Source of the DNA: CAXRGH01 sp964230195
GTDB taxonomy: Bacteria; Pseudomonadota; Gammaproteobacteria; Enterobacterales; Alteromonadaceae
DNA length: 5,992 nt
NCBI GenBank assembly: GCA_964230195.1
Contig: CAXRGH010000149.1
Location: 1 to 5,992, forward strand
Direction of reading: 5' to 3'
Both the position numbers and the translations under genes were made by a program. This document shows positions 1 through 5,992 of this stretch, piece by piece. Numbering within the stretch: the first letter of the stretch is position 1; every line of letters starts with the position of its first letter. Under the pieces are notes generated by a model. The model was not told the DNA's origin, searched no databases, and worked only from the letters and a program-made list of their open reading frames with translations.

Positions 1-30
1 CTGGAGTTCAGACGTGTGCTCTTCCGATCT
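1..30. other. Illumina TruSeq adapter remnant (non-biological)
   Basis: The first 30 bases match, from memory, the 3' part of the TruSeq read-2 adapter, ending in the diagnostic GCTCTTCCGATCT. They lie exactly at the start of the window and stop at base 30, as expected for an untrimmed read end carried into an assembly. Any coding or regulatory interpretation of these bases is invalid. The apparent GTG start at base 16, which would add five residues to the next gene, is entirely adapter. Confidence 0.97.
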
Positions 31-273
31 GGTGAACATGAACATTCCAGCATGGTTCATGAGGTTATAGAGCAGGGTAGTCACGCAGCAAATCATGATT
101 GCTGTGACAATGATTGTAGTTGCCCCGTCAGTGCTTGCAGCGGAATGAGCCTGTTGACCAATCATATTGATATTGCGCTAATGGTATTTATCAATGATAG
201 CGTCAATCTTCAGCTAGTCACTCAAACTCAATCGGTCATTTCTCAGTTATTTCGTCCCCCCATTATTGCCTAG
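31..273 (+). CDS. Small Cys/His-rich, probably metal-binding protein (5' truncated)
   Basis: Eighty codons remain, open from the adapter junction to TAG at 271-273; the true start is lost. Counting GGT at 31 as residue 1, the N-terminal half is rich in His and Cys. It includes a cluster HDCCDNDCSCPVSACS with five cysteines (CC-x3-C-x-C-P-x3-C) and nearby histidines. The C-terminal half has no Cys and reads as a mixed hydrophobic segment. ATG at 52 is a possible start, but no Shine-Dalgarno site precedes it and the frame continues upstream with more His, so a longer, probably exported protein is more likely. Similar short Cys/His-rich proteins, such as the CopL type, occur next to copper-resistance operons, and the cusCBA-like operon begins 123 bases downstream. 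The family is not firmly recognised. Metal binding is inferred from composition and context; a role in copper handling or regulation is a guess. Confidence 0.7.
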   Translation, partial: GEHEHSSMVHEVIEQGSHAANHDCCDNDCSCPVSACSGMSLLTNHIDIALMVFINDSVNLQLVTQTQSVISQLFRPPIIA

Positions 274-349
274 CACAGGATAGATCCGTCTACATCTTTT
301 GAAACTGTTGATGTAAGCGGATGATGTTTATTGAATATTAGGGTTCAAA

Positions 350-369
350 CCAACCGTTAGACTGGTTGG
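350..369. repeat. Inverted repeat CCAACC-N8-GGTTGG upstream of the operon
   Basis: Perfect 6-base arms are separated by 8 bases, with one further G-T wobble possible inside. The repeat ends 27 bases before the cusC-like ATG, so it would lie in the leader if transcription starts near 340, or act as a protein-binding dyad if it starts further down. No T-run follows, so it is not an intrinsic terminator. Function is unknown. Confidence 0.4.
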
Positions 370-385
370 GTGTATCGATAGGTAA

Positions 386-391
386 TTGAGG
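386..391 (+). promoter_or_regulatory. Shine-Dalgarno site of the cusC-like gene
   Basis: TTGAGG ends five bases before the ATG at 397. This supports that start, and the encoded protein then begins directly with a good signal peptide. Confidence 0.65.
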
Positions 392-396
392 TAATT

Positions 397-1914
397 ATGA
401 ATTTCATCGCGCATTGTGTGGTACCAAGCTTGATTGCTGCTCTGGCTGTTTCCAGTGCTGTGAACGCTGACCAAAATCAAAACTTCACGGAAAATCAGGC
501 TAAGCAGGAACAGCCTTCTTTAACTCTTCAGCAAGCAATCACCCTTGCACAACAACATGATCCTTGGTTGCACGGAAGCCAATTGAAACAGAGTGCAACG
601 CTGCATAGAAGTGTTGCAGTCAATACACTACCGAATCCCAATGTTGCTATCAGTATTATGAATTTACCCACTGATTCATGGGAGTTTAATCAAGAAGGAA
701 TGACACAGTTCAAGGTAGGCGTGTCACAAATGTTTCCTCGAGGCGATACTGTGGCGTTGCAGCAGCAACAATTAGAGATAGCCTCGTCCAAGTTTGCCCT
801 TCTGCGTTCTGATCGCAAAGCAAAATTAAAAGCGATGATCTCGGGATTGTGGTTAGATGCCTATCGAGCGCAACAGACTATTCACTTAATTGAGTCTGAT
901 TGGGATCTGTTTGAACAAATGGCGGATGTTGCCCGAGCCAGTTATTCCAGTGCGTTAGGCCAGACTCGGCAACAAGACGTGATTCGAGCTCAACTAGAAA
1001 TCGTGCAATTACACGACAGGCTAACGGTACAGAAGCAAATTGCAGAGTCTGCCAACGCAAGCTTGAGTCAATGGTTACCCATGTTTGAGGGACAACATGG
1101 CCAATCTGACGATATCCTCAATACCCGCCCAGTTGGATTTGAACTATCCACATCATTACCAACGATTTCTCTTGCTGATCCTTCCTTATTGGATGCTTCG
1201 GCGTATGATAGAAGTGCACTTGCCAAGCGATTGAATGAGCATCCAGCAGTCAAAGCCGTTGAGGTGCAACGCAGTGTGTCCAAGAAAGCGGTTGATATAG
1301 CCAAACAAGGCAACAAGCCTCAATGGGGGGTGTCAGCAAGTTACGGTTATCGAGGGCAGATGGCATCTGGCGTTGATAATGCGGACTTATTTTCATTTGG
1401 GGTGTCAGTGGATATTCCGTTGTTTAATCAAGTACAGCAGGATGCCTTGGTATCAGCATCCATTGCAGAATCAGAAGCGATAGGAACGGAGAAACTGGTA
1501 CTCATCAAGCAGATGATGAGTGAAGTAGAAAAAGGTCTGAAGCAACTTTACCGGCTGTCTCAACGACAATCACTGTATAGTGAGCAGTTATTGACTCAGA
1601 CATATCAGCAAGCAGAGGTGGCACTAACCGCCTATACAAACGACGATGGCGACTTTTCTGAAGTAGTCAGAGCGAGAATGGCAGAATTGGATGCGAGAAT
1701 CGCGGCTTTGAATATTGAGGTGGACATATTAAAAGTGATGTCCCAGCTCAATTATTATTTTGCTGATGCGGCGAGCATTGCGCTTGCGCCAACTGACCGC
1801 CAGCAAAGCCATCAAAGCCATCAAAGCCAAAATATTCATCAGCGTAAAACGATTGCGCGTCACAAAAACAGAACAATAAATACGACCGTAGCCAATACAA
1901 AAGGAGCGCAGTAA
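397..1914 (+). CDS. cusC: CusC-like TolC-family outer-membrane efflux factor
   Basis: This 505-residue protein is the outer-membrane duct of a tripartite heavy-metal RND pump; three copies would form a channel through the outer membrane reaching into the periplasm. Residues 1-24 are a typical Sec signal peptide, with hydrophobic core 8-22 and a likely cleavage after VNA. The mature part shows the duplicated outer-membrane efflux layout: a first long-helix repeat at about 42-226 (LTLQQAITLAQQHDPWL start, strand region NVAISIMNLP and KVGVSQMFPRG), and a second at about 272-455 (strand regions WGVSASYGYRG and FGVSVDIPLF). E. coli CusC is a lipoprotein; here Cys7 lies inside the signal peptide with no lipobox, so no lipid anchor is predicted. 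Residues 466-505 form a polar, Gln/His/Ser-rich then basic tail beyond the usual fold. The TAA stop overlaps the next ATG by one base. The family is certain; the name cusC rests on its neighbours. Confidence 0.93.
   Translation: MNFIAHCVVPSLIAALAVSSAVNADQNQNFTENQAKQEQPSLTLQQAITLAQQHDPWLHGSQLKQSATLHRSVAVNTLPNPNVAISIMNLPTDSWEFNQEGMTQFKVGVSQMFPRGDTVALQQQQLEIASSKFALLRSDRKAKLKAMISGLWLDAYRAQQTIHLIESDWDLFEQMADVARASYSSALGQTRQQDVIRAQLEIVQLHDRLTVQKQIAESANASLSQWLPMFEGQHGQSDDILNTRPVGFELSTSLPTISLADPSLLDASAYDRSALAKRLNEHPAVKAVEVQRSVSKKAVDIAKQGNKPQWGVSASYGYRGQMASGVDNADLFSFGVSVDIPLFNQVQQDALVSASIAESEAIGTEKLVLIKQMMSEVEKGLKQLYRLSQRQSLYSEQLLTQTYQQAEVALTAYTNDDGDFSEVVRARMAELDARIAALNIEVDILKVMSQLNYYFADAASIALAPTDRQQSHQSHQSQNIHQRKTIARHKNRTINTTVANTKGAQ
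1801..1827 (+). repeat. Tandem 9-base repeat, three copies, in the cusC-like gene
   Basis: Three in-frame copies of CA(G/T)CAAAGC, the last two identical, encode QQS-HQS-HQS at residues 469-477. Because the unit is a multiple of three, copy-number change would lengthen or shorten the tail without a frameshift. It lies after the conserved channel fold, in sequence likely to be disordered. Confidence 0.85.
1901..1906 (+). promoter_or_regulatory. Shine-Dalgarno site of the cusB-like gene
   Basis: AAGGAG lies inside the end of the cusC-like gene, seven bases before ATG 1914. With the TAATG stop/start overlap this indicates translational coupling of the outer-membrane factor and the adaptor. Confidence 0.85.
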
Positions 1915-3755
1915 TGTCCATCATCACTCAGAAACACAGGATGCATCTCATCGTTGTAGCTCTCATCAGTGCTGCGCTGGGCGCGAGCATTTTCAGTCTA
2001 TTTCAAACACCTTCAGAATCATCGTCAGCCGAAAATGTCACTGACGATAATAAACCCCTGTACTGGGTTGCCCCAATGGATGCAAATTACCGCAGAGACA
2101 AACCGGGTAAATCTCCCATGGGCATGGATTTAGTGCCCGTTTATGCAGATGCTGAGAAGACTGGAGATGTGTCTCCGGGAACAGTAGAAATTTCACCTGA
2201 GGTGGTGAATAACCTTGGTGTGAGAACTGCAACGGTGGAGCTCGGAACGTTGCCATCAGAAATAACCACGGTTGGTTATGTGCAATACGATGAGGATCAA
2301 CTGCTTCATATTCATCCTCGCGTGGATGGTTGGATTGAAGAGTTATTCGTCAAAGCTGCAGGAAATCCGGTTGAAAAAGGACAGCCCTTGTACACCTTGT
2401 ATTCGCCCCAACTGGTGAATGCCCAAGAAGAACTAGTGATTGCGGTAAAACGGAATAATCAGTCGTTGATAGCTGCCGCACGCGAGCGACTGTTTGCATT
2501 GCAGTTATCTGATGTTTTTGTTGCTGAGTTAGAGAAAACACTCAAAGTACAACAGAATATTACCTTTTACTCTCCGCAGTCTGGCGTTGTTGATGGGTTG
2601 AAAATTCGAGAGGGCTTCTTTGTTCAACCGGGGACTACCCTAATGAGCATTGGAAAGCTTGATCAAGTGTGGGTTGAGGCGGAAGTCTTTGAGCGTGATT
2701 CCGCGTTGATCAAAAACGATCTTCCGGTGTCCATGACGTTAGATTACTTACCCGGGCAACAATGGCAAGGTGTGGTTGATTATGTGTATCCAACATTGAA
2801 TAGCACCACGCGAACACTGCGAGTTCGATTGAAGTTTGATAATCCAGATTATCAGTTGAAACCCAATATGTTTGCGCAAGTCGTTATTTATGGACATCAA
2901 CATACGAAGGCTATTTTAGTGCCAAAAGAGTCTGTGATCCGCACTGGAAAGCAAGACCGCGTGGTGTTGTCTTTGGGGGATGGGAAGTTCAAGTCTGTTG
3001 AGGTTCTGATTGGTAGAGTAGGGCAGCAGCGGATGGAAATTTTAGAGGGTCTGAGTACTGACGATGTGATTGTGACCTCTGCTCAGTTTTTAATTGATTC
3101 TGAGTCCAGTAAAACCTCAGACTTCAAACGAATGAGTCAGACGGAGCTTCCAGTTACAGTGTGGATGGCTGGTGTTGTCCAGCATGTGATGACAGATGAG
3201 GGAGCGGTCAATATTACCCATGAGGCAGTTGACGCTTGGAGTTGGCCTGAAATGACGATGGATTTTATGGTGTCAGAGAGCCTCGACATTGGGCGCTTTA
3301 AGACAGGACAGGAATTGCATTTTGAGGTGACAAGACTTGATAGCGGCGGTTATGTGGTCACTAATATTCATATTATGTCGGAGCCCGAGGTGTCTTCCGC
3401 TACTGTTTCTGGGACGATTGACGTCATCATGGTAGATGAACGTATCCTTACGATTAGCCGTGGACCGATAGAAAAATGGGATCGGCCTGCGGCAACTATG
3501 GATTTTGTGTTGATGGATGCTATTGACCTCAACAGCTTTAGGGTTGGCGATGAGGTGGTTTTTACCTTTGAGATCCGAGACGACTTCGTGATCACTCATA
3601 TGGTATTAGCATCGCATGATCAGCAACACCAACATGACCAACATGAGCATCATGATCAGCACCAGCACCAGCACCACCAAGAGCAGGGTAAGGGGCAGCA
3701 GAAGATGGAGACGGTGGAGTCTCATATGAATCACATGAGCGATAGCACTGAGTAG
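1914..3755 (+). CDS. cusB: CusB-like periplasmic adaptor with tandem CusF-like domains and His-rich tail
   Basis: This 613-residue membrane-fusion protein links the RND pump to the outer-membrane duct and hands Cu(I)/Ag(I) to the pump. Order of parts: signal anchor or signal peptide with hydrophobic stretch 11-30; CusB-type heavy-metal-binding segment 49-78 (PMDANYRRDKPGKSPMGMD) with M55, M69 and M71 corresponding to the CusB N-terminal methionine site; lipoyl-like halves at about 128-165 and 216-250 flanking a helical hairpin 166-212; beta-barrel at about 251-330; membrane-proximal domain at about 331-400. Two CusF-like domains follow: about 418-488, with H436, W444, M447 and M449 aligning to the CusF metal ligands, and about 496-565, where the same positions are R516, R524, A527 and M529. 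The tail 568-613 has ten His within 568-588, then HMNHM. E. coli CusB is roughly 400 residues and CusF is a separate protein, so this is a CusB-CusF-CusF fusion. A single C-terminal CusF-like domain is known in SilB of Cupriavidus metallidurans. Confidence 0.95.
   Translation: MSIITQKHRMHLIVVALISAALGASIFSLFQTPSESSSAENVTDDNKPLYWVAPMDANYRRDKPGKSPMGMDLVPVYADAEKTGDVSPGTVEISPEVVNNLGVRTATVELGTLPSEITTVGYVQYDEDQLLHIHPRVDGWIEELFVKAAGNPVEKGQPLYTLYSPQLVNAQEELVIAVKRNNQSLIAAARERLFALQLSDVFVAELEKTLKVQQNITFYSPQSGVVDGLKIREGFFVQPGTTLMSIGKLDQVWVEAEVFERDSALIKNDLPVSMTLDYLPGQQWQGVVDYVYPTLNSTTRTLRVRLKFDNPDYQLKPNMFAQVVIYGHQHTKAILVPKESVIRTGKQDRVVLSLGDGKFKSVEVLIGRVGQQRMEILEGLSTDDVIVTSAQFLIDSESSKTSDFKRMSQTELPVTVWMAGVVQHVMTDEGAVNITHEAVDAWSWPEMTMDFMVSESLDIGRFKTGQELHFEVTRLDSGGYVVTNIHIMSEPEVSSATVSGTIDVIMVDERILTISRGPIEKWDRPAATMDFVLMDAIDLNSFRVGDEVVFTFEIRDDFVITHMVLASHDQQHQHDQHEHHDQHQHQHHQEQGKGQQKMETVESHMNHMSDSTE
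3165..3608 (+). repeat. Tandem CusF-like domain duplication within cusB
   Basis: Copy 1 spans about 3165-3377 (residues 418-488) and copy 2 about 3399-3608 (residues 496-565). They align along their length: VNITHEAVDAWSWPEMTMDF against LTISRGPIEKWDRPAATMDF, then GRFKTGQELHFEV against NSFRVGDEVVFTF. DNA identity is patchy by eye, with a shared ATGGATTTT at the core, so the duplication or second acquisition is old. Copy 1 keeps the complete H/W/M/M ligand set; copy 2 keeps only the last Met. Boundaries are approximate. Confidence 0.85.
3657..3674 (+). repeat. Hexanucleotide repeat CAGCAC x3 in the His-rich tail of cusB
   Basis: Three perfect copies of CAGCAC encode QHQHQH at residues 582-587, followed by CAC CAA. 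They form the centre of the His-rich tail. The unit is in frame, so slippage would change the number of QH pairs only. Confidence 0.85.
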
Positions 3756-3759
3756 GAAG
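3754..3759 (+). promoter_or_regulatory. Shine-Dalgarno site of the cusA-like gene
   Basis: AGGAAG begins inside the cusB stop codon and ends eight bases before ATG 3768. It supports this ATG as the start and co-translation from the same message as cusB. Confidence 0.75.
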
Positions 3760-3767
3760 TCCCCATT

Positions 3768-5992
3768 ATGATTGAAGCAATTATTCGATGGTCTGTTTAT
3801 AACCGACTTTTGGTGCTACTTATCACTGTTCTTATTGCGATTGGTGGTTTGTTTTCTTTAAAACAGACACCGGTTGATGCAATCCCCGATCTATCGGATG
3901 TGCAGGTGATCGTTAAAACAAGTTACCCAGGGCAGGCGCCGCAAGTGGTTCAGGATCAAGTCACGTTTCCATTAACAACCGCGATGCTTTCCGTACCGGG
4001 AGCTCAAACGGTGAGAGGGTATTCTTTTTTTGGCGATTCATATGTCTATATCATATTTGATGATAATACTGATGTGTACTGGGCACGAAGTCGGGTTCTT
4101 GAGTATTTAAGCCAGGTAAGGCCAAATTTACCTGCCGCAGCAAATCCCCAATTGGGACCTGATGCGACTGGTGTCGGCTGGGTCTATATCTATGCGCTAA
4201 CTGACAAAACAGGAACTCATGATCTGAGTCAATTACGGAGTTTGCAAGACTGGTTCTTAAAATATGAGTTGCAAGCCGTCCAAGGTGTCTCGGAGGTTGC
4301 TGCAGTCGGCGGCATGGTTAAGCAATATCAAGTGCAGGTTGATCCGGACAAGTTGAGGGCTTACAACGTGCCGTTGAGTCATATTCAAATGGCGTTGAAG
4401 CGGGGTAATAAAGAGACCGGGGCTTCAGTGATTGAAATGGCAGAAGCCGAATATATGGTGACGGCCACTGGTTACATTCAGTCGACCCAAGATATTGAGA
4501 AAATTCCTTTAGGGATTAACGCGCAAGGGACAGCATTGACCATTGGCGATGTTGCACACATTGAATTGGGGCCTCAAATGCGGCGTGGTATTGCTGAACT
4601 CAATGGCGAAGGTGAGGTGGTCGGCGGCATCGTGGTCATGCGCTTTGGTGAGAATGCAAAACAAACCATTGATGGTGTAAAGAAGAAGTTAGCTGCCCTG
4701 AAGTCGTCATTACCCGAGGGAGTTGAAGTGGTAACTGTTTACGATCGTTCAAGCTTGATTGATGAGGCCGTGGACAACTTATGGAGTAAATTGCTGGAAG
4801 AGTTGGTGTTAGTTGCGCTTGTGTGCATGATTTTCCTGTTTCATTTCCGTTCCTCTTTGGTGGCAATGTTAACCTTTCCTCTAGGAATTCTAGTCGCCTT
4901 TAGCATTATGTATTTACAGGGGATAAACGCCAATATCATGTCACTTGGCGGGATTGCCATTGCAATAGGTGCTATGACAGACGGTGCGATTGTCATGATT
5001 GAAAATATGCATAAGCACATGGAAAGGACACCACTCACGGATGACAATCGTTGGGAAATCGTTACCAAGGCGGCGAGTGAAGTAGGACCTGCACTGTTTT
5101 TCTGTTTATTGATCATCACAGTGTCATTTTTGCCGGTCTTTATTTTGGAGGCGCAAGAGGGCCGAATGTTTTCTCCGCTTGCATACACCAAAACCTATGC
5201 GATGGCCGCATCTGCAGGTTTGGCGATTACATTAGTCCCTGTGTTGATGGGGTATTTCATTCGAGGTAAGGTGATATCGGAAAAGAAAAACCCTCTCAAT
5301 AGAGGGTTAATCGCTCTGTATCTACCCATACTCAACAAGGTCATGGCTTTCCCTAAGTTCACATTAATGATAGCGGTGATCATCACAGCGGTTGGGTTTT
5401 GGCCCATCAATAAGATAGGCAGCGAATTCATTCCACCCTTGGATGAAGGGGATCTCATGTATATGCCTACGACCTATCCAGGGATATCCATTGGCAAGGC
5501 TCGTGAGCTGCTACAACAGACTGACAAACTGATTCGCACTGTGCCTGAAGTTGAGAATGTCTTTGGCAAGGTTGGTCGAGCGGAAACCGCAACAGATCCT
5601 GCGCCACTGACCATGATAGAAACGTTTATCCAGTTAAAACCGAAGACTATGTGGCGGGACGGGCTGACAACCGATGACTTAAAAGCGGAACTTGATCGCT
5701 TAGTTAAGTTTCCTGGTGTTACTAATGCTTGGGTGATGCCCATCAAAACACGTATTGATATGTTGGCAACGGGTATCAAAACACCTGTCGGGATCAAGGT
5801 GGCAGGTCCACATTTAAATACGATTCAGGAGATTGGTCAGCAAATTGAACAACTCTTGCCCCAAGTGGATGGCACAGCATCGGTCTATTCTGAGCGAGTT
5901 GCGGGTGGACGTTACATTAAAGTGGATATATTGAGAGATAAGGCTAGCCGTTTTGGATTAAATATCGAAGATGTTCAACAGGTGGTCTCTAC
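3768..5992 (+). CDS. cusA: CusA-like Cu(I)/Ag(I) efflux RND transporter (3' truncated)
   Basis: This is the inner-membrane proton-driven pump of the system. The frame is open for 741 codons to the window edge; E. coli CusA has about 1,047 residues, so roughly 300, including the last membrane segments, lie outside. The start MIEAIIRWSVYNRLLV is typical of the heavy-metal RND family. Visible parts: TM1 at about 13-31; conserved PVDAIPDLSDVQV (35-47) and YPGQAPQVVQDQVTFPL (53-69); first periplasmic loop to about 340; TM2-TM6 at about 343-498; NPLNR at 508-512; TM7 at about 531-548; then the second periplasmic loop. D405 in GAMTDGAIVMIEN matches the CusA proton-relay aspartate. M566 (YMP), M616 (TMIET) and M665 (RIDML) match the CusA three-methionine site (M573, M623, M672) with the same spacings of 50 and 49. 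M391, M403, M410, M479 and M494 match methionines of the proposed metal path through the membrane. Cu/Ag export is therefore strongly supported. Confidence 0.96.
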   Translation, partial: MIEAIIRWSVYNRLLVLLITVLIAIGGLFSLKQTPVDAIPDLSDVQVIVKTSYPGQAPQVVQDQVTFPLTTAMLSVPGAQTVRGYSFFGDSYVYIIFDDNTDVYWARSRVLEYLSQVRPNLPAAANPQLGPDATGVGWVYIYALTDKTGTHDLSQLRSLQDWFLKYELQAVQGVSEVAAVGGMVKQYQVQVDPDKLRAYNVPLSHIQMALKRGNKETGASVIEMAEAEYMVTATGYIQSTQDIEKIPLGINAQGTALTIGDVAHIELGPQMRRGIAELNGEGEVVGGIVVMRFGENAKQTIDGVKKKLAALKSSLPEGVEVVTVYDRSSLIDEAVDNLWSKLLEELVLVALVCMIFLFHFRSSLVAMLTFPLGILVAFSIMYLQGINANIMSLGGIAIAIGAMTDGAIVMIENMHKHMERTPLTDDNRWEIVTKAASEVGPALFFCLLIITVSFLPVFILEAQEGRMFSPLAYTKTYAMAASAGLAITLVPVLMGYFIRGKVISEKKNPLNRGLIALYLPILNKVMAFPKFTLMIAVIITAVGFWPINKIGSEFIPPLDEGDLMYMPTTYPGISIGKARELLQQTDKLIRTVPEVENVFGKVGRAETATDPAPLTMIETFIQLKPKTMWRDGLTTDDLKAELDRLVKFPGVTNAWVMPIKTRIDMLATGIKTPVGIKVAGPHLNTIQEIGQQIEQLLPQVDGTASVYSERVAGGRYIKVDILRDKASRFGLNIEDVQQVVS
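5289..5308 (-). repeat. Terminator-like inverted repeat inside cusA, antisense orientation
   Basis: AACCCTCT (5289-5296), a CAAT loop, and AGAGGGTT (5301-5308) form a perfect 8-bp stem with a 4-base loop. Read on the - strand, the stem is followed by a T-rich run (TTTTTCTTTT over the stem edge and 5281-5288), which resembles an intrinsic terminator for antisense transcription. On the + strand no T-run follows. It encodes the conserved NPLNR region, so coincidence is possible. Confidence 0.35.

Larger units (their letters stand above)
274..396 (+). promoter_or_regulatory. Intergenic control region with three short inverted repeats; promoter not resolved
   Basis: This 123-base gap separates the small Cys/His protein from the efflux operon and is the only place in the window where an operon promoter would be expected. 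Three dyads are visible: TACATC at 291-296 with GATGTA at 310-315, TTGAA at 331-335 with TTCAA at 344-348, and CCAACC at 350-355 with GGTTGG at 364-369. A weak sigma70-like pair is TTGATG (308-313), a 17-base spacer, and TTGAAT (331-336); the -10 match is poor. I do not recognise a convincing CusR, CopR or CueR box. No hairpin followed by a T-run is present, so the upstream gene could read through into the operon. A role in metal-responsive control is inference. Confidence 0.4.

Noticed and set aside
16..273. Full-length small gene starting with GTG at 16
   Set aside because: The GTG and the next four codons are adapter sequence. The real gene is open to the contig edge and is 5' truncated.
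350..369. Intrinsic terminator of the upstream small gene
   Set aside because: The 6-bp stem is not followed by a T-run on either strand.
397..417. Cys7 of the outer-membrane factor as a lipoprotein cysteine
   Set aside because: It precedes the hydrophobic core of the signal peptide rather than following it, and no lipobox surrounds it.
1801..1827. Phase-variable repeat controlling gene expression
   Set aside because: The unit is 9 bases, so copy changes keep the frame, and three copies near the 3' end of the gene are unlikely to switch expression.
3273..3599. Overlapping - strand open frames opposite the CusF-like domains
   Set aside because: The + strand frame encodes recognisable CusF-like domains; the antisense frames show no family resemblance.
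3756..3767. Space for a separate cusF gene between cusB and cusA
   Set aside because: Only 12 bases separate the two genes; the CusF-like sequence is inside cusB, in frame and without a stop or start between domains.
4636..5797. Run of open frames on the - strand opposite cusA
   Set aside because: They lie wholly inside a strongly conserved RND gene on the + strand, have no recognisable domains or ribosome sites, and have shadow-like composition.

Overview
The window reads as one end of an assembled contig from a gammaproteobacterium, probably a marine or aquatic lineage such as Shewanella, Vibrio or Alteromonas relatives. That placement is an inference from moderate base composition, the protein style and the gene arrangement; no marker gene is present. 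The first 30 bases are not genomic: they match the 3' part of the standard Illumina TruSeq read-2 adapter. Biological sequence therefore starts at about base 31.

Layout, all on the + strand: (1) 31-273, the 3' part of a small Cys/His-rich protein whose beginning is lost at the contig edge; (2) 274-396, a 123-base non-coding gap with several short inverted repeats and no clear terminator, the likely control region of the next operon; (3) 397-1914, a CusC-like TolC-family outer-membrane factor; (4) 1914-3755, a CusB-like periplasmic adaptor with extra C-terminal domains; (5) 3768-5992, a CusA-like RND pump, cut by the window end after 741 codons.

Genes 3-5 form a tight operon (1-base overlap, then a 12-base gap, each start with a Shine-Dalgarno site). 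Together they specify a tripartite Cu(I)/Ag(I) efflux system: pump in the inner membrane, adaptor in the periplasm, exit duct in the outer membrane. The pump has the three methionines of the CusA periplasmic metal site (M566, M616, M665) at the same mutual spacing as in E. coli CusA, which supports Cu/Ag rather than Zn/Co/Cd.

The most unusual part is the adaptor. E. coli uses a separate chaperone, CusF. Here two CusF-like domains are fused in tandem to the end of CusB, followed by a His-rich tail. The first copy keeps all four CusF metal ligands (H, W, M, M); the second has lost three of the four. I see no phage, transposon, CRISPR or RNA gene. The system is a variant of a known efflux family, not a wholly new one.
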